7,229 nt of DNA from Anaerolineales bacterium (GTDB lineage Bacteria > Chloroflexota > Anaerolineae > Anaerolineales > DRMV01). Of the stretch, positions 1 through 5,139 are shown in pieces. Below the pieces are notes generated by a model. The model did not search any database. It was given only the letters and a program-made list of their open reading frames with translations, and had not been told where the DNA came from. Within the stretch, counting starts at the first letter, position 1. Every line of letters begins with the position of its first letter. A program made the translations under genes and the position numbers. The DNA lies in contig WFVP01000399.1 in NCBI GenBank assembly GCA_015491595.1, forward strand, positions 1 to 7,229. Direction: 5' to 3'.

Positions 1-114
1 GCCCTGCAGACGGCCCATGCCCAGGGCGTCGAAGTCTACGCCCATCGGTTTGGGGTGACGCTGGAGGGGATTGAACCCCTCGCCCCCGTTCCGGTCCATC
101 TGGAGGGCCCATGA
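1..114 (+). CDS. sfsA: SfsA-like protein (sugar fermentation stimulation protein / nuclease), C-terminal fragment
   Basis: Only the last 37 codons are present, in frame 1, ending in TGA at 112-114; the gene starts left of the window. The readable tail contains AQGVEVYAHRFGVTLEGIEP followed by a Pro/Val-rich end. This matches the usual end of SfsA proteins, where a helix of the type 'A...GVEVLAY' leads into a short strand and a terminal 'LPV' segment (known family pattern, recalled and not searched). SfsA is a DNA-binding protein originally linked to maltose metabolism in E. coli and later described as a nuclease; its cellular role is not settled. The fragment is too short to show catalytic residues. 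An element-like insertion begins 38 nt after its stop. The call rests on one short conserved motif, so another family is possible. Confidence 0.72.
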   Translation, partial: ALQTAHAQGVEVYAHRFGVTLEGIEPLAPVPVHLEGP

Positions 115-133
115 CAGGAATTTTCCGTCTTGG

Positions 134-163
134 AAAAGTCCAGGAGCCCATCCCTGGGTTTTT
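134..163 (+). terminator. possible intrinsic terminator after sfsA, partly built from the element's left end
   Basis: AAAAGTCCAGG (134-144) can pair with CCTGGGTTTTT (153-163), an 11-bp stem with two G-U pairs, around the loop AGCCCATC (145-152). The right arm ends in a run of five T. It lies 20 nt after the sfsA stop, as expected of a Rho-independent terminator. The left arm is flanking sequence and the right arm is the left inverted repeat of the 153-387 element, so the stem could have been created by the insertion. The outer stem is A-U rich and only moderately strong. Confidence 0.35.
145..152. repeat. left copy of 8-bp direct repeat (putative target-site duplication)
   Basis: AGCCCATC lies directly outside the left terminal inverted repeat of the 153-387 element and is identical to 388-395. 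With the two preceding G residues the identity extends to 10 bp (143-152 and 386-395), but in the right copy those two bases also serve as the end of the inverted repeat. Confidence 0.68.
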
Positions 164-387
164 CGTTCTAACAGAAGGGTGAAAGGTGAAGCCACAGAGG
201 CTGCTCCTTTCGTTTCGTTCGAACCGGGCTCAGGACCCCCAGGGAAGAAAGAATTTGTGTGGGGCGGCTGCGCCGCCCCACACAAATTTATTTTCCCCTG
301 GGGTCCTGAACCCGATGAGACCTACGCGTCACGTTGCAAAATCACCTCGAAAAGGCTTGGTTTTGTAAGAACGTGCAAAAACCCTGG
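153..387. mobile_element. MITE-like non-autonomous element with terminal inverted repeats and 8-bp target duplication
   Basis: The left end CCTGGGTTTTTCGTTCTAAC (153-172) matches the reverse complement of 365-387, which reads CCAGGGTTTTT, then three extra bases (GCA), then CGTTCTTAC. That is 18 of 20 aligned bases plus a 3-nt gap. AGCCCATC abuts both outer ends, at 145-152 and at 388-395, as a transposition target duplication would. The 235-bp interior has no convincing coding sequence and no transposase; its centre is the 225-314 palindrome. Small palindromic elements of this design (MITEs) are moved by a transposase encoded elsewhere. Several IS families make 8-bp duplications (ISL3, IS6 and IS66, for example), and I do not assign one. 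The sequence shows the repeats; that it is mobile is inference. Confidence 0.72.
225..314. repeat. 90-nt near-perfect palindrome (long hairpin) in the centre of the element
   Basis: The inner arms are perfect over 17 bp: AATTTGTGTGGGGCGGC (252-268) pairs with 272-288 across the 3-nt loop TGC. Outward, pairing continues to 231/308 with only two mismatches (250/290 and 245/295), two G-U pairs and one bulged C (236). After one more pair (230/309) and a mismatch, a CGGG/CCCG block (225-228 with 311-314) extends it to about 42 bp in all. In RNA this would be an extremely stable stem, able to act as a terminator or a double-strand RNase target in either direction. In DNA it could extrude as a cruciform. 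The arms differ slightly, so it is not a sequencing fold-back. Confidence 0.9.
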
Positions 388-395
388 AGCCCATC
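388..395. repeat. right copy of 8-bp direct repeat (putative target-site duplication)
   Basis: AGCCCATC lies directly outside the right terminal inverted repeat and is identical to 145-152. The sequence CTGG-AGCCCATCG-CCAG (384-400) can also form a small 4-bp hairpin with the duplicated bases in the loop. Confidence 0.68.
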
Positions 396-405
396 GCCAG
401 AAACC

Positions 406-435
406 TTCACGAACGGGGACGTTTTGCGGTATGCT
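406..435 (+). promoter_or_regulatory. possible sigma70-type promoter for tyrS
   Basis: TTCACG (406-411) and TATGCT (430-435) each match 4 of 6 consensus bases of the -35 and -10 boxes, with an 18-nt spacer. They lie just beyond the right end of the element and about 40 nt before the chosen tyrS start, which would give a short leader. The match is modest and the bacterium's sigma preferences are unknown. Confidence 0.27.
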
Positions 436-465
436 TTTGAAGCCATCCTTGCCGGAAGAGGAAGC

Positions 466-470
466 GGAGG
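466..470 (+). promoter_or_regulatory. Shine-Dalgarno site that fixes the tyrS start
   Basis: GGAGG ends 5 nt before ATG 476-478, a typical spacing. The competing in-frame starts at 71, 431 and 500 have no comparable site at a proper distance, so 476 is preferred. Confidence 0.75.
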
Positions 471-475
471 CGCCT

Positions 476-1738
476 ATGACCTTCCATCCCCAAAGGTCCA
501 TGACCCTGGACGAACAGGTCGCCTACCTGATGCAAGGCACCGAATACGGCGACGAGGAACTGCGCCGTGCCATGGAACAGGAATTGCGAGAACGCCTGGC
601 GGAATCCCAGCGCACGGGTCGGCCCTTGCGGGTCTATCTGGGGGTGGACCCCCGCACCTCGGACCTGCATCTGGGCCATGTGGTGCCCATGCGCAAGTTG
701 CGCCAGTTCCAGGAATTGGGCCACACGGCCATTTTTCTCATCGGCTCCTTCACCAGCCTGGTCGGCGACCCCAGCGACAAAGAGAAAGCCCGGAAGCTCA
801 TGTCCTTCGAAGAGGTCATGGCCAATGCCAAGACCTATACGGACCAGGCTTTTCGCATCCTGGACCCCGAGAAAACGGTCATCGATTACAACCACCGATG
901 GTTGGCGGAGCTCAAGTTCGGCGACCTGATTCACCTGGCCTCCCATTTCACGGTGCAGCAATTCCTGGCCCGGGAGACCTTCCGCAAGCGATACGAGAAG
1001 GGCGACCCCATCTTCCTGCACGAGTTCTTCTACCCCTTGATGCAGGGCTACGATGCCGTGGCGCTGAAGGCCGACGTGCAAATCGGGGGCACGGACCAGA
1101 TGTTCAACATCATCGTCGCGGGCCGCAAATTGCAGGAAATGCACGGCCAGCGTCCGCAAATCGGCATCCTGCTCCCTCTGCTCCCCGGCACCGACGGGGT
1201 GCGCAAGATGAGCAAGTCCCTGGGCAACCATATCCCCCTGGAAACCACACCCGAGGATATGTACGGCAAAATCATGAGCCTTCCCGACCACGTGATGGGC
1301 ACCTACATGCGCCTGCTCACCCGCTGGACGCCGGACGAAATCCGACGTCTGGAAGCGGATTTAGACGCGGGCCGCCTCCACCCGCGCGATTTGAAAATGC
1401 GTATCGCGCGGGAAATCGTGGACATGCTCTTCAGTCCCGAGGAGGCCCGCCGGGCCGAGGAACACTTCGTGCGAGTCTTTCAACAGCGAGATTTGCCTGA
1501 AGAGATGCCCGAATATCCGTATCAGCCCGATAAGCCCATTGTGGAATTGCTGGTCGAAGCCGGGCTGGTGGGCAGCAAAAGCGAAGCCAAGCGCTTGTTG
1601 CGCCAAAAGGGTGTGCGCTTCAACGGCGAAGTCATCGAGGACTTCCATGCCACCCTCCCCGGTCCCGGTGTCCTGCAGGTGGGCAAACGGCGTTTCGTCC
1701 GATTGGTGGCTTCCTCCCCGGAGCCTCGGGAACCGTAA
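476..1738 (+). CDS. tyrS: tyrosyl-tRNA synthetase, TyrZ-type (class I, KMSKS form)
   Basis: This enzyme attaches tyrosine to tRNA-Tyr with ATP in the cytoplasm. The 420-residue protein has the class I signature HLGH at 65-68 in DLHLGH, preceded by the tyrosine-site segment YLGVDP (Tyr54, Asp58). QGYD lies at 190-193, GGTDQ at 204-208 and a full KMSKS at 244-248. The C-terminal 60 or so residues, from about 354, form an S4 RNA-binding domain (GSKSEAKRLLRQKGVRFNG). The KMSKS loop and GGTDQMFN wording fit the TyrZ/TyrS2 branch and not the KFGKT branch of E. coli TyrS. Length is normal for the family. The frame stays open upstream to ATG 71, but those residues translate the non-coding element and sfsA tail; ATG 476 has a good Shine-Dalgarno site. 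A Met at 500 (MTLDEQ) is the only serious alternative start. tgt follows after 9 nt. Confidence 0.97.
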   Translation: MTFHPQRSMTLDEQVAYLMQGTEYGDEELRRAMEQELRERLAESQRTGRPLRVYLGVDPRTSDLHLGHVVPMRKLRQFQELGHTAIFLIGSFTSLVGDPSDKEKARKLMSFEEVMANAKTYTDQAFRILDPEKTVIDYNHRWLAELKFGDLIHLASHFTVQQFLARETFRKRYEKGDPIFLHEFFYPLMQGYDAVALKADVQIGGTDQMFNIIVAGRKLQEMHGQRPQIGILLPLLPGTDGVRKMSKSLGNHIPLETTPEDMYGKIMSLPDHVMGTYMRLLTRWTPDEIRRLEADLDAGRLHPRDLKMRIAREIVDMLFSPEEARRAEEHFVRVFQQRDLPEEMPEYPYQPDKPIVELLVEAGLVGSKSEAKRLLRQKGVRFNGEVIEDFHATLPGPGVLQVGKRRFVRLVASSPEPREP

Positions 1739-1747
1739 ACTGGCAGG

Positions 1748-2905
1748 ATGAGCGCGCCCACGACCTCTCCTCCGTCCTGGTTCACCTTCGAAATCGTGGC
1801 CGAAGACGGTCGCGCGCGGGTGGGACGTTTCCACACGCCCCACGGCGTCCTGGAAACCCCGGTGTTCGCGCCGGTGGGCACCCAGGCCACGGTCAAGGCC
1901 CTGACCCCCGCTCAACTGGGGGATTTGGGGGTGACACTGGTCCTGGCCAACACTTACCACCTGTACCTGCGCCCCGGTGCCGACGTAGTGGCCCAAATGG
2001 GCGGTTTACATCATTTCATGGCCTGGCCCCATCCCATCCTGACGGACTCGGGCGGGTTCCAGGTCTTCTCCCTGGCCGCCATGCGGGACATTGACGACGA
2101 CGGCGTGACCTTTCGCAGCCATCTGGATGGCTCCCTCCACCGTCTCACGCCGGAAAAAGCCGTGCACATCCAGGAACAACTGGGCGCGGACATCATCATG
2201 GCCCTGGACGAATGCCCGCCGCCTTACGACCGCGCCTACAACGAGGAGGCCCTCCGCCGAACCCACCTCTGGGCCGAACGTTCCCTGAAGGCCCACACCC
2301 GGAAGGACCAGGCCCTCTTCGGCATCGTGCAGGGAGGGGTCTTTCCGGATTTGCGGGAACAATCCGCCCGTTTCATCGCTTCCCTGGGTTTTCCGGGCCA
2401 TGCCATCGGCGGGCTTTCCGTAGGCGAAACCAAAGAAGAGATGTACGCCATGCTGGACGTGGTCACCGCGGTCCTCCCCCGAGAGAAGCCTCGCTATCTG
2501 ATGGGCGTGGGCACCCCTGAGGATATCGTGGAAGCCGTGCGTCGGGGCGTGGACATGTTCGACTGCGTCCTTCCCACCCGCCTGGCCCGGCACGGCGCGG
2601 CCATGCTCAAACACGGAGGACGCCTCAACCTGCGGCGGGCCGAGTTCGCCCGGGACCCGCGGCCCATTGACGAGCATTGCACCTGCTATACCTGTCAGAA
2701 CTTCAGCCGGGCGTATCTCCGGCACCTCATCGTGGCCAAGGAAATGCTGGCCGCCACCCTTATGTCCATCCACAACATTCACGTGTTGGTGGACTTGACG
2801 CGGGAACTGCGCCAGGCCATCCGGGAAAAACGTTTGGATGCCTGGCTGGCGCAATGGTACGCCCGGCACCGCGCGACCTCGGAAACCAACCTCGCCGACC
2901 GCTGA
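1748..2905 (+). CDS. tgt: queuine/preQ1 tRNA-guanine transglycosylase
   Basis: Tgt exchanges guanine 34 for preQ1 in the GUN anticodons of tRNA-Tyr, -His, -Asn and -Asp, the first tRNA-bound step of queuosine synthesis in bacteria. The 385-residue protein carries the base-recognition motif DSGGFQ at 100-105. GIVQGG, GGLSVGE and MGVGTPEDI lie in the expected order. Asp272 in DMFDCVLPTR is the likely covalent nucleophile (Asp280 of the Zymomonas enzyme). The zinc site is C311-x-C313-x2-C316 with His342, spaced exactly as in the Zymomonas enzyme (C318 to H349). All key residues are present. The start must be ATG 1748, because the tyrS stop TAA lies in the same frame 12 nt upstream; the GCAGG just before it is a poorly spaced ribosome site, so translation may be coupled to tyrS. 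tRNA-Tyr is a substrate of both neighbours. Confidence 0.98.
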   Translation: MSAPTTSPPSWFTFEIVAEDGRARVGRFHTPHGVLETPVFAPVGTQATVKALTPAQLGDLGVTLVLANTYHLYLRPGADVVAQMGGLHHFMAWPHPILTDSGGFQVFSLAAMRDIDDDGVTFRSHLDGSLHRLTPEKAVHIQEQLGADIIMALDECPPPYDRAYNEEALRRTHLWAERSLKAHTRKDQALFGIVQGGVFPDLREQSARFIASLGFPGHAIGGLSVGETKEEMYAMLDVVTAVLPREKPRYLMGVGTPEDIVEAVRRGVDMFDCVLPTRLARHGAAMLKHGGRLNLRRAEFARDPRPIDEHCTCYTCQNFSRAYLRHLIVAKEMLAATLMSIHNIHVLVDLTRELRQAIREKRLDAWLAQWYARHRATSETNLADR

Positions 2906-2930
2906 CCGCCGACTGCGAACAGCAGACTGG
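2896..2930. repeat. degenerate tandem heptamers at the tgt/glycosyltransferase junction
   Basis: Five consecutive 7-mers read CGACCGC, TGACCGC, CGACTGC, GAACAGC and AGACTGG, a decaying pattern near NGACNGC. The first unit covers the last tgt codons, and the stop TGA (2903-2905) lies in the second. The array fills most of the 38-nt gap before the next gene. It is short and imperfect, so chance is not excluded. Confidence 0.45.
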
Positions 2931-2943
2931 GGACGACCCCACC

Positions 2944-4062
2944 ATGCGAGTCCTCTACCTGACCGAAGCCTATTCCCCCCACGACCGACGATTCGTCCGG
3001 GCCATGGTGGATTTGGGACATCAGGTCGTCTATCTCCCCTGGCGGGGACATCCGCGCCATCGCCCTTCCGACCTTCCCAAGGACGTGGTCTGGATAAGCA
3101 CTCCGGGACCCCTGACACCCTATCGCGCGCCATGGTGGATGCGCGCCCTAACCCGGGTGATAGAGGACGTGGCTCCCGATGTAATTCACGCGGGCCCTTT
3201 GCCCTGGGGCCCCTTGGGGCCGGCCCTCTTGCGATGGTCCCCGCTCATCAGCATGTCCTGGGGCTTCGACCTGCTTTGGCATGGGCCCCGGAAGCCCTGG
3301 CTGGCCCTTCTCATGCGCTGGGTGTTGCGACGAAGCACGTTGTTGCTGGCGGACTGCCGCGCGGTGGCCGTCCAGGCCATGCGCTGGGGGATGTCCTGGG
3401 ACCGCATCGTGCTGTTTCCCTGGGGAACGGATTTGGACACCTTTTCCCCAGGTTCGGAAAAGGCGTTCCGAATCTCGTGGGAGTGGCCCGAAGACGTGTT
3501 CGTATGGGTTCACGCCCGCACCTGGAGTCGATACTACGGCGCGGATACCGCGCTTCTGGGATTCCTGCAGGCATGGCGTGAAGAACCCCGCTTACGGCTG
3601 CTCTTTTTGGGCGGAGGTCCTCTGGAATCCTGGATACGTCGCACGGTAGCCCGGTTTCACGCCCAGGATGTGGTGCGCATCGTGGGTCGGGTACCGGAGG
3701 AAGCCCTGGCCCGATATTTCCGGGCCGCGGATGGTTACGTGAGCATGTCCCACAGCGACGGCTCATCCGTGACCCTGATGCAGGCCCTGGCCACAGGCCT
3801 GCCCGCGGTAGTGAGCGACATCCCGGGCAACCGGGAATGGGTCACGCCCGGGGTGGAAGGATACCTGGTTCCGGTGGGCGACCCGCATACCCTGGCCCGT
3901 ACGCTGGTACACGTCGCCCGCCTTCCCCAAGAAGCCCGTAAACGCATGGCTCAGGCCGCGCGACGACGGGCCAAAGTCCAGGCCCACTGGCAGATGCACC
4001 TGCGAAAACTGGACAGGGCCTATCATCGGGCGGTAGAATTGGGGAGCCCTGGCAGAGGGTGA
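2944..4062 (+). CDS. GT4-family (GT-B fold) glycosyltransferase
   Basis: This is a probable cytoplasmic or membrane-associated sugar transferase; donor and acceptor are unknown. The 372-residue protein opens with a Rossmann strand (MRVLYLTEAYSPHDRRFVRA) typical of the GT-B N-domain. The C-domain starts near 165 with FPWGTDLDTFSP, followed by HARTWSRYYGAD (190-201), the glycine turn GGGP (223-226), a VGRVP segment, and SHSDGSSVTLMQALATG leading to SDIPGNREWV. Compared with PimA, Arg192 is kept (Arg196), but the lysine six residues later is Tyr198. The E-x7-E pair is Asp272 and Gln280. The DGSS form recurs in a GT4 branch I recall; Gln at the second position is unusual. No signal peptide or membrane helix is seen. 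The start is ATG 2944, 38 nt after tgt, with only a weak GGGGAC-like ribosome site; the upstream open frame overlaps tgt and is not used. Confidence 0.92.
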   Translation: MRVLYLTEAYSPHDRRFVRAMVDLGHQVVYLPWRGHPRHRPSDLPKDVVWISTPGPLTPYRAPWWMRALTRVIEDVAPDVIHAGPLPWGPLGPALLRWSPLISMSWGFDLLWHGPRKPWLALLMRWVLRRSTLLLADCRAVAVQAMRWGMSWDRIVLFPWGTDLDTFSPGSEKAFRISWEWPEDVFVWVHARTWSRYYGADTALLGFLQAWREEPRLRLLFLGGGPLESWIRRTVARFHAQDVVRIVGRVPEEALARYFRAADGYVSMSHSDGSSVTLMQALATGLPAVVSDIPGNREWVTPGVEGYLVPVGDPHTLARTLVHVARLPQEARKRMAQAARRRAKVQAHWQMHLRKLDRAYHRAVELGSPGRG

Positions 4063-4082
4063 GGTTTCTGTCCTCACTCTAT

Positions 4083-4110
4083 CCGGTTTGGCCCCGTTGG
4101 GGCATACCGG
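4083..4110 (+). terminator. hairpin downstream of the glycosyltransferase, possible terminator or attenuator
   Basis: CCGGT (4083-4087) pairs with ACCGG (4106-4110), and GCCCC (4091-4095) with GGGGC (4099-4103), around a GTT loop with a small internal loop (TTG/AT). It lies 20 nt after the glycosyltransferase stop. The sequence after it (GCTTTCGTTCTT) is pyrimidine-rich but not a clean T run, so termination may be partial. Confidence 0.5.
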
Positions 4111-4155
4111 GCTTTCGTTCTTGCCAGCGGAGCACATCGGCTTTGAGGGTGTGGA

Positions 4156-4172
4156 GGTCCGGTCACTGGACC
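4156..4172. promoter_or_regulatory. 17-bp near-palindrome upstream of the NeuB-like gene, possible operator
   Basis: GGTCCGGT-C-ACTGGACC has 8-bp arms that match except for one G-T pair, around a single central base. The absence of a loop favours a protein-binding site over an RNA hairpin. It sits 28 nt before the start codon at 4201. No regulator gene is in the window, so its role is a guess. Confidence 0.35.
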
Positions 4173-4185
4173 GCAAACTCAACTT

Positions 4186-4193
4186 GGAGGAGG
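4186..4193 (+). promoter_or_regulatory. strong Shine-Dalgarno sequence with two possible ATG starts
   Basis: GGAGGAGG precedes ATG 4195 and in-frame ATG 4201. AGGAGG (4188-4193) is 7 nt from ATG 4201, the ideal distance. ATG 4195 is only 1 nt from it, or 4 nt from the first GGAGG. I therefore favour 4201; the alternative adds only Met-Ser. Confidence 0.7.
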
Positions 4194-4200
4194 CATGTCC

Positions 4201-5106
4201 ATGGCACGCGCCATCAAAATCGGAGACCGCTGGGTGGGCGATGGCTATCCTGTGTACATCGTGGCAGAAATCGGCATCAATCACAACGGCAGCCTGGAAC
4301 TGGCCAAGCGCATGATCGACGCGGCCGTGTGGGCCGGCGTGGATGCGGTCAAGTTCCAGAAGCGCACCCCGGAAATCGCCACGCCGAAGGAAATGTGGAA
4401 CAAGATGCGGGAGACCCCCTGGGGGTACATTCCGTACATCGAATACCGGCGCAAGGTGGAATTTGGGGAAGAGGAATACCGGGAAATCGACCGGTATTGC
4501 AAAGAGCGAGGCATCACCTGGTTTGCCTCGGTGTGGGATATCCCCTCGGTGGATTTCATGGAGCAATTCGACCCACCGGTGTACAAGATTCCCTCTGCAG
4601 CCCTGACAGACCACGAACTCCTGCGTTACGTACGCAAGACCGGCCGTCCGGTGCTGCTTTCCACCGGCATGTCCACCATGGAACAGATTCGGGACGCGGT
4701 CAGGGTGTTGGGGGAAGAGGACCTGCTCCTGTTACACACCACGAGCACCTACCCTTGCGACCCTGCGGAGCTCAACCTTCGCATGATTCAAACCCTGCGC
4801 AAGGAATTCCCCAACATTCCCATCGGGTATTCAGGGCACGAAGTGGGTCTGGTAACCACCGCGGTGGCCGTCGCCCTGGGTGCGTGCCTGGTGGAACGCC
4901 ACTTCACCCTGGACCGGGCTATGTGGGGCAGTGACCAGGCCGCGTCGGTGGAACCTGGCGGCATGGCCAAGCTGGTCAAGTACATCCGGGTGACCGAGGT
5001 GGCCCTGGGCGACGGGGTCAAACGAGTATACGAATCCGAAAAGAAGGCCATGAAGAAGCTCCGTCGCTTCCTGGAACCTCCGTCGCCGGGCGTGATTGGG
5101 GATTGA
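4201..5106 (+). CDS. NeuB-family (N-acetylneuraminate synthase-like) enzyme without SAF domain
   Basis: NeuB enzymes condense phosphoenolpyruvate with a hexosamine to give sialic, legionaminic or pseudaminic acid. The 301-residue protein is a TIM barrel with AEIGINHNG (22-30), VKFQK with Lys51, TGMSTMEQ, YSGHE with His213 and VERHFT with His234, then GSDQAASVEP. Lys51 and the two histidines, 21 residues apart, match the PEP-binding and metal-binding residues of Neisseria NeuB (Lys53, His215, His236). The protein ends soon after the barrel, at VYESEKKAMKKLRRF plus a short tail. The C-terminal antifreeze-like SAF domain (about 60 residues) that contributes to substrate binding in classical NeuB is absent, and no remnant is seen before murE. 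Such short members exist, and their sugar substrate is generally unproven, so I give no gene symbol. The upstream glycosyltransferase could use its product, but no CMP-sugar synthetase is in view. Confidence 0.92.
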   Translation: MARAIKIGDRWVGDGYPVYIVAEIGINHNGSLELAKRMIDAAVWAGVDAVKFQKRTPEIATPKEMWNKMRETPWGYIPYIEYRRKVEFGEEEYREIDRYCKERGITWFASVWDIPSVDFMEQFDPPVYKIPSAALTDHELLRYVRKTGRPVLLSTGMSTMEQIRDAVRVLGEEDLLLLHTTSTYPCDPAELNLRMIQTLRKEFPNIPIGYSGHEVGLVTTAVAVALGACLVERHFTLDRAMWGSDQAASVEPGGMAKLVKYIRVTEVALGDGVKRVYESEKKAMKKLRRFLEPPSPGVIGD

Positions 5107-5139
5107 GTCGAATTCGTGCGTCGCATGGGAATGCCCACG

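Noticed and set aside
71..475. Open frame upstream and in frame with tyrS that would add 135 residues to the enzyme
   Set aside because: It translates the sfsA tail in another frame and the palindromic element. It resembles no TyrRS N-terminus, and ATG 476 has a well-spaced GGAGG.
115..475. T-box riboswitch leader for tyrS
   Set aside because: The gap is long enough and has a hairpin, but the conserved T-box antiterminator sequence (GGGTGGNACCGCG-like) is absent. The structure is better explained by terminal inverted repeats and a central palindrome.
407..1291. Long reverse-strand open frame opposite tyrS, and similar ones opposite tgt, the glycosyltransferase and murE
   Set aside because: Each is antisense to a clearly recognisable conserved gene and has the composition expected of a GC-rich shadow frame, with no family resemblance.
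334..1500. Alternative + strand frame overlapping most of tyrS
   Set aside because: Gly/Arg/Pro/His-rich translation with no domain; it is the +1 shadow of tyrS.
4121..4149. Promoter with TTGCCA as -35 box upstream of the NeuB-like gene
   Set aside because: The -35 match is good, but no acceptable -10 box occurs 16-18 nt downstream.
4059..4934. Open frame spanning the 4063-4200 gap and overlapping the NeuB-like gene
   Set aside because: It is out of frame with the conserved barrel, lacks any recognisable domain, and its translation is Arg/Gly/His-rich.
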